NCBI RefSeq assembly: GCF_030345795.1
Contig: NZ_JAUALB010000001.1
Span: forward strand, 3,836,001-3,900,000
Direction: 5' to 3'
DNA: 64,000 bases
Source of the DNA: Micromonospora sp. WMMA1363
GTDB lineage: Bacteria; Actinomycetota; Actinomycetes; Mycobacteriales; Micromonosporaceae
Part shown: in pieces, positions 7,324-16,768 of the stretch
Layout: every line of letters starts with the position of its first letter
Position numbering within the stretch: position 1 is the stretch's first letter
Position numbers and translations under genes: made by a program
Notes under the pieces: model-generated
The model's database searches: none
Seen by the model: only the letters and a program-made list of their open reading frames with translations
What the model was told of the DNA's origin: nothing

Positions 7324-10068
7324 ATGATTCCCGCGCCTGGTGCGGCGCTGATCAGAGTCGCCGCGTACCCGAGCGATCTCAACCTGCCCGGCTGGCCCGA
7401 CCTGGCATCCGACGAACCGGAACAGTGGCGCACCTGGCTGGACACGGTGTGGAAGCTGCCACGGTTCGCGGAGGCCGTCACCTCGGCAGCGCCCGAGCTG
7501 GCCGGGCAGATCGCTCGGGCGGTAGCCGGCGAGCCAATCGCGGAGCAGCGGCTACGCCGCCTCGTCGGAGCAGCGGTCAAGTACCTGCTGCGGTGGACCA
7601 CCCGCGCGACTCCGTTCGGCACGTTCGCCGGGGTCGCCCCGGTCCAGTTCGGTGCCCACGCAGCGGTCCGCCTGGGCGAGGCCCACCACGCGGTCGCCCG
7701 CCCGGACGGAGCATTCATCGCCGAGCACACCGCGCGGGCCGAACAAGACCTCGCCACCCTGCGCACCGTAGAGGTGGTCACGAACTCGCTCGGATTCCAG
7801 CGCGGCGCCACATGGGTGCTCCCATGTGCCCGTGCAGAGGGCGACCGGCGGTGGGACGCCGAGATTCGCCTCACCGGCCCCGTCCAGGCTGCGATCCAGG
7901 CGGCACAGTCGCCGATCGGCTTCGCCGACCTCGCCGCGAAGATCGCCGGTACCGCCGAGGTCGCCGCAGCCGAGCGGCTGCTGGCCGAACTGGTGCAGGT
8001 CGGGGTGCTGCTGTCGGCGCTGCGGCCGGCGATGACGGTCACCGACCCGGCCGCGCACGTAGCCGGCCGCTACGCCGTACCGCATCCCGGCCATCGGATC
8101 GCGGTCGACCTGCGCGCCGACGTCGCGGTGACGCTTCCCCCGGCGGTGCTACGCGAAGCGGGCCGAGCAGCGGCGACGCTGGTAGCAGTGGCGCCACCGC
8201 TGCCTGGGTGGGCCGAGTACCACCGCGCGTTCATCGAGCGGTGGGGTCCGGGAGCGGCCGTGCCGGTCCGCGACGTGCTCAACGTGCTGGGGTACCCAGC
8301 CGGCTACCGAGGATCGACCCGCCGCGCCCCGGCGGGCTTCACGGCCAGGGATCGGCTGCTCGGGCAGCTCGCGCAGCAGGCCGCGCTGGACGGCTGCGCC
8401 GAGGTGGTCCTCGACGACGCGCTGATCGAGCGGCTGCGCGCCGATGACGACCGGCCGCCGGTCCCGCACACCGAACTACGGTTCACCCTCGCCGCCGACA
8501 CGCTTCGGGACCTGGACCGGGGCGCGTTCACCCTGACGGTGCTCAGCGGGTCACGGCACGCCGGGGTTTCCGCCGCCCGGTTCCTGCACCTGCTCACCCC
8601 CGCCGAGTTCGCCTCCTTCCAGCGGATCTACCAGGACTTGCCGACCGCCCAACCGGGTGCGGCCACCGTGCAACTGTCCGGCCCTCCGCTGGACGCCCGC
8701 CTCACGGCGGTGGCCCGCGTACCCGAGCTGCTGCCGGTGCTTCCGCTCGGCGACTATCATCCCGCCCCACCGTGGAGGGTGGAGGATCTGGCCGTGACCG
8801 GCGACGGCGAGCGGCTGTGGCTGGTGTCGCAGAGCAGCGGCCAGCCCGTCGAGCCGCTGTTGTGCAACAGCGTCCTGCTGCCCTCCCTGCAGCAACCGCT
8901 GATGCGGCTCCTCGCCGAAGTCTGGACCGCGTGGAGTGCGCCGTGCAGCCGGTTCGAGTGGGGCCACGCGGCCGGTCTGCCGTTCCTGCCCCGCCTGCGG
9001 CGCGGACGCACCATCGTGCACCCGGCCCGCTGGGTCATCGACCGCGCCGCGCTGCCCGGCCGGACCGCCGGATGGGCGCAGTGGCGCGACGCCTGGCAGC
9101 GGCACCACCGCCAGCGGTATCTTCCGCAGCACGTCCTTCTCGGCGGCGACGACGTGCGGCTGCGCCTCGACCTGGACGAACCCGCGCACCTGGCGGTTCT
9201 GCGCGAGCACCTCGGCCGGCACGCCCGCACCGTGATCACGGAGGCGCCCGGCCCGGCGGGCTGGATCGACAACCGACCGGCCGAGCTGCTGCTCACCCTC
9301 ACCCACCCGGCACCGGCCACCCGGCCAGCTCGACCGGCCCGGCCCGTCTGCACCATCCAGCACCGGCCCGGCCGGTCGCGGTGGCTGGAGGCACGCCTGT
9401 ACGGACGGCTCGATGCCCTCCTGGCCGACCTCGCCGGCCGGCCCGCCGACCACCTATCGGCCGGCTGGTGGTTCGTGCGCTATCCCGACCCCGAGCCCCA
9501 CCTGCGGCTGCGCATCCCGCTTCCGGACGTCGACCGGTTCGCCGAGACCGCGCGCCACCTCGCCGACTGGGTGACCGATCTCCATGACGGCGCCCTCGTA
9601 CACGACTACAGCCTGCACCCCTACCGGCCCGAAACCCGCCACGGCGCCGGGGCCACCCTCGCCGCTGCCGAAGCGGTGTTCGCCGCCGACTCCCGCGCTG
9701 CGATGCGCCGGCTGACCGGTGACCGGCAGGCGGCCACCGCCGCCGGCATGATCGCCATTGCCGACGGGTTCACCGGCGACGGCCTGGGCTGGTTGGCCGC
9801 CCATGTTCCCCAGCTCACCGGTTCCCGCCTGGACACGGCGCAGCTCGACCTCGCCCGAATGCCGTTCCGTGACGAGCAACTGGCCGCAGCGTTGGGCGCC
9901 TATCGGACCTTGGCCGAGAGGGACGGACTCGACCCGGACCGGGTCCTCGGCGACCTGCTGCACCTGCACCACGCCCGGATGATCGGCGTCGACTCCACGT
10001 CGGAGCGGCACTGCCTGCGGCTGGCCCGGACCGTCGCCCGTACCGCGCACGCCCGGCAGGCGGCATGA
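7324..10068 (+). CDS. class I lanthipeptide dehydratase LanB
   Basis: 914 residues. The N-terminal part (about 1-620) is the lantibiotic dehydratase glutamylation domain, including the family signature RWTTRATPFGTFAGV near residue 90-105. The last 260 or so residues are a SpaB-C/thiopeptide-type elimination domain (GWWFVRYPDPEPHLRLRIPL, followed by a helical region). Full-length LanB uses glutamyl-tRNA to glutamylate Ser/Thr in the precursor and then eliminates glutamate to give Dha/Dhb. Its stop overlaps the LanC start (ATGA). A separate protein similar to its C-terminal domain is encoded two genes on, so the elimination domain seems to be present twice. Confidence 0.92.
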   Translation: MIPAPGAALIRVAAYPSDLNLPGWPDLASDEPEQWRTWLDTVWKLPRFAEAVTSAAPELAGQIARAVAGEPIAEQRLRRLVGAAVKYLLRWTTRATPFGTFAGVAPVQFGAHAAVRLGEAHHAVARPDGAFIAEHTARAEQDLATLRTVEVVTNSLGFQRGATWVLPCARAEGDRRWDAEIRLTGPVQAAIQAAQSPIGFADLAAKIAGTAEVAAAERLLAELVQVGVLLSALRPAMTVTDPAAHVAGRYAVPHPGHRIAVDLRADVAVTLPPAVLREAGRAAATLVAVAPPLPGWAEYHRAFIERWGPGAAVPVRDVLNVLGYPAGYRGSTRRAPAGFTARDRLLGQLAQQAALDGCAEVVLDDALIERLRADDDRPPVPHTELRFTLAADTLRDLDRGAFTLTVLSGSRHAGVSAARFLHLLTPAEFASFQRIYQDLPTAQPGAATVQLSGPPLDARLTAVARVPELLPVLPLGDYHPAPPWRVEDLAVTGDGERLWLVSQSSGQPVEPLLCNSVLLPSLQQPLMRLLAEVWTAWSAPCSRFEWGHAAGLPFLPRLRRGRTIVHPARWVIDRAALPGRTAGWAQWRDAWQRHHRQRYLPQHVLLGGDDVRLRLDLDEPAHLAVLREHLGRHARTVITEAPGPAGWIDNRPAELLLTLTHPAPATRPARPARPVCTIQHRPGRSRWLEARLYGRLDALLADLAGRPADHLSAGWWFVRYPDPEPHLRLRIPLPDVDRFAETARHLADWVTDLHDGALVHDYSLHPYRPETRHGAGATLAAAEAVFAADSRAAMRRLTGDRQAATAAGMIAIADGFTGDGLGWLAAHVPQLTGSRLDTAQLDLARMPFRDEQLAAALGAYRTLAERDGLDPDRVLGDLLHLHHARMIGVDSTSERHCLRLARTVARTAHARQAA

Positions 10069-11141
10069 GCGCCGGACAGTCCCTCGCTGACGGTGCGGCT
10101 GGCGTCGCCCTGTTGCACCTGGAGACCGGCAACTGGCCGGCAGCGTGCGAGGCGCTGCGTCAGTCCACGGCCGGGGGCGTCAGCATCGCGGACGGTGCGA
10201 GCCTGTTCTATGGCGCCCCCGCGCTCGCGTTCGTCCTCGCCGCCACCGACCAGCCAGGGCTCGCGCAGGCCAGGGCGATCACCGCCGAGGGCACCGTCAC
10301 GGTGACCCGCCACCGGCTCGACGCCGCGCACCGCCGCATCGACCGCAACGAGCAGCCGCACTTCGCCGAGTACGACCTGATCCGCGGGCTGACCGGCCTC
10401 GGCGTTGCGCTGCGCAGGCTGGGCGATAACGACCCGCTCCGCGAGGTGCTGGACTACCTCGTCCGGCTGACCGAGCCGCGAGGCTCCCTGCCCGGCTGGT
10501 GGTGCTGGAACGGCCCCGAGCGCCAGCAGGCGGCGCCGATCGGCGGCCACGCCAACCACGGCATCGCCCACGGCATCACCGGCCCGCTCGCGCTGCTCGC
10601 CCTCACGATGCGCGACCGCATCACGGTCGACGGGCACGCCGAGGCGATCACCCGGATCTGCGAGTGGCTAGACACTTGGCAGCAGCAGACGAACGGCACG
10701 ACCTGGTGGCCGCAGACCGTCACCCTCACCGACCTACGGCGCGGCGCCCCAGCGCAGCAAGCCCCGCTACGGCCATCCTGGTGCTACGGCACCCCCGGCA
10801 TCGCCCGCGCCCAACAGCTCGCCGCGCAGGCCCTGCGCGACACCCAACGGCAGCACCTCGCCGAGGTCGCCTTCGCCGGCTGCGTCACCGACCCGGCGCA
10901 GATCGAGCTGCTCAGCGAGCACGGGCTGTGCCACGGCACTGCCGGGCTTCTGGCCACCGCCCGGCGCATCGCCGCCGATGCGCTCACCCCGACACCACTC
11001 GCCGCTATCGAAGACCTCCACCGGCAGGTCATCCCGGGTACCGACGTACCCGAGGGGCTGCTCGTCGGCACCACCGGAGCCGATCTCGCCGCCGTCGCCA
11101 GCACCGCAACCTCCTGGGACGCCTGCCTCCTGCTCGCCTGA
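10065..11141 (+). CDS. lanthionine synthetase C-like cyclase LanC
   Basis: 358 residues, slightly short for LanC (about 400). The zinc ligands are in place: Cys240 in SWCYGTPG, and Cys289-His290 in GLCHGTAG; the catalytic-type His lies in HGIAHGITGP. LanC binds zinc, activates precursor cysteine thiols and adds them to Dha/Dhb, forming lanthionine rings. It is translationally coupled to LanB by an ATGA overlap. Expected to act in the cytosol on the FxLD precursor. Confidence 0.9.
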   Translation: MSAGQSLADGAAGVALLHLETGNWPAACEALRQSTAGGVSIADGASLFYGAPALAFVLAATDQPGLAQARAITAEGTVTVTRHRLDAAHRRIDRNEQPHFAEYDLIRGLTGLGVALRRLGDNDPLREVLDYLVRLTEPRGSLPGWWCWNGPERQQAAPIGGHANHGIAHGITGPLALLALTMRDRITVDGHAEAITRICEWLDTWQQQTNGTTWWPQTVTLTDLRRGAPAQQAPLRPSWCYGTPGIARAQQLAAQALRDTQRQHLAEVAFAGCVTDPAQIELLSEHGLCHGTAGLLATARRIAADALTPTPLAAIEDLHRQVIPGTDVPEGLLVGTTGADLAAVASTATSWDACLLLA

Positions 11142-11155
11142 CGAAAGGGTCCGCC

Positions 11156-11947
11156 GTGGATGACAGCCCCTGGCAACAGATCAACATCAGCTACCCCGGC
11201 GATACCCCGCAGGAACGCGAGCAGCGCGCGGTCGACCACCTCGGACGGGTGCTTCCCGCTGCCGAGGCTGCCGGGCTGATCACCTCGTGGTGGGTCATCC
11301 GCAAAGGCGCCTGGCGGGTCCGCTACCTGCCCACCGGGCAGCAGCGCAGCCGAGAACGAGCACGCGAGCTGATCACCGACGGGGTGAGCTGGACCCCCGA
11401 CATCTACGAATCCGAGACGCACGCCTTCGGCGGCGTGGACGCCATGTCCGCCGCGCACGCACTGTTCCACCACGACAGCCGCCACCTCCTCGCCTACCTC
11501 CACCGGCACCCGACCGATCGCCGGGAACGCTCGCTCGTTCTGTGCACCGCGCTCATGCGTGCGGCAGCGCTCGACCTCAACGAGCAGGGCGACGTCTGGG
11601 CACGAGTCGTCCAGCACCGCGCCGGCCACCTGCCGCCCGTCCCCGACCACCGCACGTGGGAAGGCTTCACCGACAACGTTCGCCACCTGCTCACCGGCAC
11701 CGCCCGCACGACCGACGACTGGTACGCCGCTTTTGCCGACGCCGGCACGAGTCTCCAACGCCTACGCGAGACCGGCCGTCTCACCCGTGGACTCCGTGCC
11801 GTCATCGCACTCCACGTGATCTTCCACTGGAATCGGTTCGGGCTGTCCGCCCCCACCCAAGCCACCCTCGCGCAGGCGGCCACCGAAGCGATCTTCGGCG
11901 CCGCCCCCACTCCATCGGGCCGGCACGCGCCAGCGGTGAGCACCTGA
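11156..11947 (+). CDS. thiopeptide-type bacteriocin biosynthesis domain protein (stand-alone SpaB-C-like)
   Basis: 263 residues. The beginning (WQQINISYPG, then VLPAAEAAGLITSWWVIRKGAWRVRYLP) is typical of the stand-alone thiopeptide biosynthesis domain found beside LanB genes; this domain is related to the glutamate-elimination half of LanB. The rest is helical with HHDSRHLLAYL and later HVIFHWNRFGL. Starts 14 bases after LanC with AAAGG as ribosome site. Because LanB already has a C-terminal copy, this one could be a second elimination enzyme with another substrate site, or a partner; which one is unknown. Confidence 0.8.
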   Translation: MDDSPWQQINISYPGDTPQEREQRAVDHLGRVLPAAEAAGLITSWWVIRKGAWRVRYLPTGQQRSRERARELITDGVSWTPDIYESETHAFGGVDAMSAAHALFHHDSRHLLAYLHRHPTDRRERSLVLCTALMRAAALDLNEQGDVWARVVQHRAGHLPPVPDHRTWEGFTDNVRHLLTGTARTTDDWYAAFADAGTSLQRLRETGRLTRGLRAVIALHVIFHWNRFGLSAPTQATLAQAATEAIFGAAPTPSGRHAPAVST

Positions 11948-12011
11948 ACTCGCCTGCGAGGTTGCTCCGTTGCAGGACTCCGGGCTCCGCTGACGACAAG
12001 GAGTGTTCTTC

Positions 12012-13985
12012 GTGCCAACGCCCCGCACCAACAACGCCGGTCCCGACGATCCCGCGCCCGTGAACGTCCCTCGCCAGGCCAGCCGCGCCGCCGACGCCTC
12101 CGTGCTGCCGGAACTGCGCAGCATGTGGTGGGAGACCGGCATCCGGGCACGCGCGGAAACCGGGCTGCTCGGGGTGTTTGCCGAACTACCCGGCCTGGTC
12201 GCCGAGGCGCTCCGGATCAGTTGGCGCGCCGATCGAACCCGTACCTCGGTCGTCGCCGTGGCGACCGTCGGCGCGGCCGTGATGTCCACGCTCGGGCTCC
12301 TCGCCACTCAGCGGGTGCTGATCGAGCTGTTCGCTGGCGGCCCGACCCCGCAAAAGGTATGGGCGGCAGCGCCCGCGCTGGCGGCCCTGGCGGCGGCCAT
12401 CGCCGTACGCGCCGGTGCCGGCATCGCCACCGGGTACGCGCTCAACGGACTGACCCCCAGAGTCAACCAGCAGGTAGAGCGGGTCCTCTTCGAGGTCACC
12501 ACCGCCGTGCGCCTCGACGCGTTCGACGAGGACGCGTTCGCCGACGACATGGAACGCGCCTCGCGCGGCAACGAATCCGTGGTCGAGCTGGTGCAGGGCT
12601 CGATGAATCTCCTCGCGGGCCTCGCCGGGCTACTGGCCGTCACCGTGGCGGTCGTGGTGATCCACCCGCTGCTGCTCGTCGCCCTGCTGGTCGCCACCAT
12701 CCCGAACGCCTGGGCATCGCTGCGCGCCGGCCACCTGCGATACCAAACGTTCCTGGCCGGCTCCGTGCGCCGCCGCCGACGCTGGCTACTGCACCGACTC
12801 ATGGCCGAGCGATACTCCGCCGCCGAGCTGCGCTCCTACGGGCTCCGGCGGTTCCTCCTCGACCAGTACGACCGCGTCATGGGCGCCGAAACCGACGTCC
12901 AGCTCGCCCTGGCCCACCGGGTCACCACGACCACCAGCATCGGCTCGGTGATCAGCGGACTCGCCACCGGCGGCGTCTACGTGCTACTCGGCGCGCTGCT
13001 GCTGGACGGGCAGATCCCGCTCGCCGCCGCAGCCACCTGCGTGATCGCCGTGCAGGCCGCCCAGCGGGCACTATCCACCGTCACGCTGCACATCGACCGG
13101 GTGTTCACCGAGGGCCAGCACTTCGCCGACTACACCGGCTTCATGAGCCGCGCCGCCGACTACCTACCCGCCGACACCGATCCAGCCGTGGCCACCGAGG
13201 CCGCCCCGCTCGCCGAACTGGCCGTCAAGGGCGCCACCCTGACCTATCCGGACCGCGACACCCCGGCCGTCGCCGGTGTCGCCCTGACCATCGAGAAGGG
13301 GCAGACCGTCGCGTTCGTCGGCGAGAACGGCTCCGGCAAGACCACCCTCGCTGCCATGATCGCCGGACTGCGCACCCCCAGCGCCGGGACCATCACCTGG
13401 AACGGCCAGCCGCTGCACGACTACGACCAGCCCTCGCTAAGAGCGCGGATCGCCGTCGTGACGCAGGAGTACCACAAGTGGCCCTTCACCGCCGCCACGA
13501 ACATCGCCCTCGGCGACGCCGACGGCGAACCCGACTCAAACCGGATCCAGGCCGCCGCCGTCCGCGCGGTGGCCCACGGCATGATCACCGAACTGCCGGA
13601 CGGCTACGAGACCCTGCTCGACCGGACGTTCGCCGGTGGGCAGGACCTCTCCGGCGGGCAATGGCAGCGCATCACCGCCGCTCGAGGCTTCTACCGCACC
13701 GCAGACCTGCTCATCATGGACGAGCCGTCCTCAGCCCTCGACCCGCGCGCAGAGGACGCCCTGTTCCAAGCCATCCGGGACCGGCAAGGCCGGGCCACCA
13801 CCATCCTGATCACCCACCGGCTCGCCAACGTCCGCCACGCCGACCGGATCTTCGTTCTGCACCACGGGCACCTGATGGAGGCCGGCAGCCACGACGAACT
13901 CATCGCGGCCGACGGCCTCTACGCCGAGCTGTACAACCTCCAGGCCGCGGGCTACCACGGCTCGGCCGAAGAAGCGGACAAATGA
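12012..13985 (+). CDS. ABC exporter with fused membrane and ATPase domains
   Basis: 657 residues. The N-terminal 330 residues hold about six membrane segments (first near 75-100). The ATPase domain has Walker A VGENGSGKTT, signature LSGGQWQRI, Walker B LLIMDEPSSALD and an H-loop in ILITHRL. This is the half-transporter arrangement that works as a homodimer and exports peptides or lipids. There is no N-terminal C39 peptidase, so leader removal must be done by another protein. Start GTG 12012 is chosen because AAGGAG ends about 8 bases upstream; a GTG at 12003 lies inside that site. As the last gene of the lanthipeptide cluster, it probably exports the product or gives self-protection. Confidence 0.88.
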   Translation: MPTPRTNNAGPDDPAPVNVPRQASRAADASVLPELRSMWWETGIRARAETGLLGVFAELPGLVAEALRISWRADRTRTSVVAVATVGAAVMSTLGLLATQRVLIELFAGGPTPQKVWAAAPALAALAAAIAVRAGAGIATGYALNGLTPRVNQQVERVLFEVTTAVRLDAFDEDAFADDMERASRGNESVVELVQGSMNLLAGLAGLLAVTVAVVVIHPLLLVALLVATIPNAWASLRAGHLRYQTFLAGSVRRRRRWLLHRLMAERYSAAELRSYGLRRFLLDQYDRVMGAETDVQLALAHRVTTTTSIGSVISGLATGGVYVLLGALLLDGQIPLAAAATCVIAVQAAQRALSTVTLHIDRVFTEGQHFADYTGFMSRAADYLPADTDPAVATEAAPLAELAVKGATLTYPDRDTPAVAGVALTIEKGQTVAFVGENGSGKTTLAAMIAGLRTPSAGTITWNGQPLHDYDQPSLRARIAVVTQEYHKWPFTAATNIALGDADGEPDSNRIQAAAVRAVAHGMITELPDGYETLLDRTFAGGQDLSGGQWQRITAARGFYRTADLLIMDEPSSALDPRAEDALFQAIRDRQGRATTILITHRLANVRHADRIFVLHHGHLMEAGSHDELIAADGLYAELYNLQAAGYHGSAEEADK

Positions 13986-14167
13986 TCATTGACCGCAGCC
14001 GGGCGGCTGACGATCGTCGGCACAACCGAGACCGTCGAGCGCGTCTTCCGCCCGCTGCGCATGTCACCGCTGTTCCCCAGGCCGGAATACCCACCGCACC
14101 CCGGATAGCCGCCCACGCGGCGGTCGGCGTACCGGAACGCCGTTGCCGGCGACAGCCTGGCCGACGA

Positions 14168-14470
14168 TCAGACCCCCGGCGCCGATGGTCGACGAACCGG
14201 CCGCCAGTTTTCGCCCCACGGCGGGAGGTCGGGCGGGCGCGGAAGGTCGCCACAGCCGGGACCGTACGGCGGCAGTACGACCGGCGGACAGGCTCGCCCC
14301 CGATGTTCCCAGCGACGGTGCCCGCCACAGGTGCAGTCTTGGTCGTGTACTTCGACGGGCACCCACCGCGTCCCGCACGTCGGACACGAAGGCGGATCGT
14401 CGGCCGCGTCCCACTCGCGGATAGACCAGTAGCGGTAACTTTCGATCAAGACGTTTCGACGTGCAGCCAT
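14168..14470 (-). CDS. small putative zinc-ribbon protein
   Basis: 100 residues from the internal ATG at 14470; the frame is open upstream to 14590. It contains two cysteine pairs (SCPTCG and DCTCGG about 15 residues later), which could form a zinc ribbon, then a Pro/Gly-rich tail. I do not recognise a family. It lies convergent to the lanthipeptide exporter, with no clear operon partner. It may be a real small gene or chance coding. Confidence 0.4.
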   Translation of the reverse strand: MAARRNVLIESYRYWSIREWDAADDPPSCPTCGTRWVPVEVHDQDCTCGGHRRWEHRGRACPPVVLPPYGPGCGDLPRPPDLPPWGENWRPVRRPSAPGV

Positions 14471-14688
14471 GACGGCCGCGCGTAGGGCTGCCGCGCTCGT
14501 CGCGGTGATGATGGCCTCCGAGGCGCCCGAAGGCGAGCCGCCCGGAACCCACCGAGCGGCAACACGCCAGGTCAACGGCCACCCCGCCACGTGGCGTGAT
14601 CATACGCCTGATCGAACATCCGTTCGAGGAAGATCGGGGGCGTTCGAGTCAAGGCCGAACTGTCCTACCCGGCTGGCAACATGTGCGC

Positions 14689-15132
14689 ATGTCGATCCCG
14701 CAGGCTCCACGGACGACCGGAACGCTGATGCTGCAGGTTCTGGGGAGGGTGGCGCCTTGTCCTCGCTGCGCGCACCAGATGCTGTGGGTCCTAGCCCTCT
14801 TGCCCGTAGCCCGGCCGAGGCCCGGTGAGTTCGTGAAGGTCGACCAGGAGGGCGCATTGGCGCTCGCCGAAGAGATCCTTCGGGGCGCCGACCAGGACAT
14901 CGTGGCCCGGAGGTTGCAACCCCGGCCATCCGGTTCCCGAGGCGCCAGCTTCAACCCGAACACGTGCACCGGCTGCGGCGCGCAGGCGGACTGGCACGAC
15001 TTCGATGCCGTCGTAGATGCATCGATCTACCACGGACAGGTCGAGGTGGCGCGCGGACGCGTCGGCGTACGCGATTGGCGCCGCGCCGTCGCCGCACAGC
15101 ACACGGTCATCTGCTGGCTTCCGGAACGCTGA
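14689..15132 (+). CDS. hypothetical protein with two Cys pairs
   Basis: 147 residues from ATG 14689. Visible features are a CPRC pair near residue 25 (APCPRCAHQML), a CTGCGAQADWHDFD pair near residue 100, and a helical middle with LALAEEILRGADQDIVARRL. The paired cysteines suggest zinc binding. No family recognised. It is alone between the lanthipeptide cluster and the tRNA-derived site, and may be cargo of the mobile zone. Confidence 0.5.
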   Translation: MSIPQAPRTTGTLMLQVLGRVAPCPRCAHQMLWVLALLPVARPRPGEFVKVDQEGALALAEEILRGADQDIVARRLQPRPSGSRGASFNPNTCTGCGAQADWHDFDAVVDASIYHGQVEVARGRVGVRDWRRAVAAQHTVICWLPER

Positions 15133-15360
15133 CCATGACGCGCGTGACCCGTGTGCCGTCACTGCCCTGATTCCGACCCGGGGGCGGTGATGGCTATTCC
15201 GCGTCGTGGATGCCGCGCGTCGCCCCCCGTTTACCCCCCGAAAACCCCTTCCAAGTGTCGACCATTAGCGACGAACGTTGATCACCAGTCGGTCGCGTTC
15301 GTGCAGGTCAGTGACAGGTTTTGACGATCAGCGACATACCCCCGGCCGCTTTGGTTGTCA

Positions 15361-15398
15361 AGAAGAGGTCGTCGGTTCAAATCCGGCCACCCCGACCA
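15361..15398 (+). repeat. copy of a tRNA 3' end (probable attachment-site remnant, tRNA-Pro-like)
   Basis: The bases GGTTCAAATCCGGCCACC and the following CCGACCA have the T-psi-C arm, acceptor strand and encoded CCA of a tRNA 3' end; CACCCCGACCA is what tRNA-Pro genes of this group end with. No matching 5' half is found upstream, so this is not a working tRNA gene. Integrating elements with tyrosine recombinases leave such 3'-end copies at one junction, and an integrase remnant begins about 60 bases downstream. Inference: attR/attL of a decayed element. Confidence 0.65.
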
Positions 15399-15401
15399 GA
15401 G

Positions 15402-15441
15402 TTAAGGGCCTGACCAGCAGGAAATGCGGTCAGGCCCTTAA
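15402..15441 (+). terminator. strong intrinsic-type hairpin, 14-bp perfect stem
   Basis: Stem TTAAGGGCCTGACC (15402-15415) pairs with 15428-15441 across a 12-base loop, followed by GTTTAT. It lies just beyond the tRNA 3'-end copy, where a tRNA terminator would be, so it may have been copied with it. It can serve both directions, including the end of the integrase remnant. Confidence 0.75.
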
Positions 15442-15458
15442 GTTTATCTATGCGTTTT

Positions 15459-16015
15459 TCAATCCCCCCGGAAACGCCGGAGGGCAATCAGATTCGCCGG
15501 GTGGGCGCGGGCCGTACGACGGTTCGTCTGGGCGGCCTGGGACTGCCCAGGGTCGCTTGCCGCCTGGCCGGGACCGAGCCTCTCGAGGATGTGGGGGCTG
15601 TCGGGGGCAACGGCCGGCTTGACGATGTAGTGCTTCTTGGTGATCACCTCGTCCTCATGGCCGAGTTGACCGGCGGCGTTCCTGGCGTCGGCCTCCTTGT
15701 CGATGAGGCTGGCGACGGTCTTGCGGGCAGTGTGCGGCGTGACCCATTCGAGGCCGGTGTCGACACGAGCTTGACGCCACTGACGCCGCACGTTCTGCGG
15801 CGACAGCCAGGTGCCGCGCCGGGACGCGAAGATCGCATCGTGAGGGTTGTTGGCTGCGGTGAGCTTGCGTGCTATCAACATGCCAACCGCGAAGCGAGGA
15901 AGCACGACGGTCCGATAGCCGGCGCCGGTCTTCGTCCACGCCTTGCCGGACGAACCCCTTGCCCTTCACATAGGCGATCGTGCCGCAGATGGTCAGGGTC
16001 GGCTCGGCTCTCGTA
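15459..16015 (-). pseudogene. tyrosine recombinase (integrase), C-terminal remnant
   Basis: The minus strand encodes the catalytic C-terminus of a phage/ICE-type integrase: an ATP-free SAM-like region RTVVLPRFAV, then WLSPQNVRRQWRQAR, the catalytic His-x-x-Arg in TPHTARKTVASL, LGH, and the nucleophile Tyr in TKKHYI. Upstream the match continues in another frame (TICGTIAYVKGKGFV), so there is a frameshift near 15945, and the first 200 or more residues are missing. Codon use is otherwise like neighbours. Its place beside a tRNA 3'-end copy fits the usual att-int arrangement. It should be inactive. Confidence 0.8.
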
Positions 16016-16026
16016 AGAGTCCGGTC

Positions 16027-16138
16027 GGCGAGAACCGGCGCCGCAGCGCCGAGGCCGCCGAGTTGGAGCGGCTGCGGCGGCGCGACGAGCGCCTTGAGGC
16101 GGACTTGGCGCGGACGAAGACCGCCCCTGCCCTCCTGC
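16027..16138 (+). pseudogene. fragment of transposase-type coiled coil (IS3-like), weak
   Basis: The plus strand reads through a short basic coiled coil (AELERLRRRDERLEADLARTKTA), the kind found in helper or N-terminal regions of IS3-like transposases ahead of the catalytic domain. No start, catalytic domain or repeat ends are seen. Overlap with toxin/immunity remnants suggests several rounds of decay. Low confidence because coiled coils with this composition can arise by chance in GC-rich DNA. Confidence 0.3.
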
Positions 16139-16149
16139 AGGGTCGGGTT

Positions 16150-16757
16150 GCGCAGTCAGTCGCGACCCACCGACGGTCCTCGGGCGCAACCTCTTCCGGG
16201 CCAGCATCGCGTCGACGGCCGCGTCAAGGGACTCCGGAGGGGCCGGCACGCGCAGCCGTTCGAACAACTCCAGCGGGGGGTTCATCCGCTCATCGGACAG
16301 GTAGCCGGACTCGTCGATCACCTCTCCGCCACCGCACTCGGCTAGCGCAAGCGTGGCGGCGATGGCCATCACCTGCGAGATCCGAGTCCGCTCGGCCGTC
16401 ACCCAGGCGAACAATCCCGTATCCGGATCCGCCCGAACGCGGCTCGCTCTGGCAAACGCTCACGAGGGTCGAGGCCGAGTGTTCGATGACTTCGAAGATC
16501 ATCTCCGCGACGACGGTGAGATATTCGCCGGGCGGAGGGGGCGCCACTCGATACGGATCGATGGTTTGCCGCAGGATTGACTTCGGCACCGGGTCACTGG
16601 GCTCGCCTCGACGCCGGGCGGCGGTAGCCTCCCGCGCCTCAACACTCCCCCGCAGACCCGGCTGGCCGAGCAGGCCGGCCAGCCGGACGTCCGTCAGGTC
16701 GAGCGCGTCCTGAAGGGTGAACGGACGGTTGACTCTGCTGATCCACTCGATCGCCAT
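16150..16757 (-). pseudogene. putative immunity-type protein, frameshifted
   Basis: From ATG 16757 the frame reads MAIEWISRVNRPFTLQDAL and continues for about 120 residues to a segment ending VSVCQSEPRSG near 16435. The coding signal then continues in another frame (FAWVTAERTRISQVMAIAA, then GYLSDERMNPPLELFERLR), so one frameshift near 16410-16440 breaks it. Total would be about 190 residues. It starts 12 bases after the stop of a toxin-like fragment, the gene order of toxin and immunity pairs in polymorphic toxin loci. Family not recognised; the immunity role is inferred from position only. Confidence 0.45.
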
Positions 16758-16768
16758 CGCTGTCGATC

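Noticed and set aside
15278..15400. A complete tRNA gene at the tRNA-like 3' end
   Set aside because: The 5' acceptor strand, D-arm and a consistent anticodon stem are not found upstream; only the 3' part fits.
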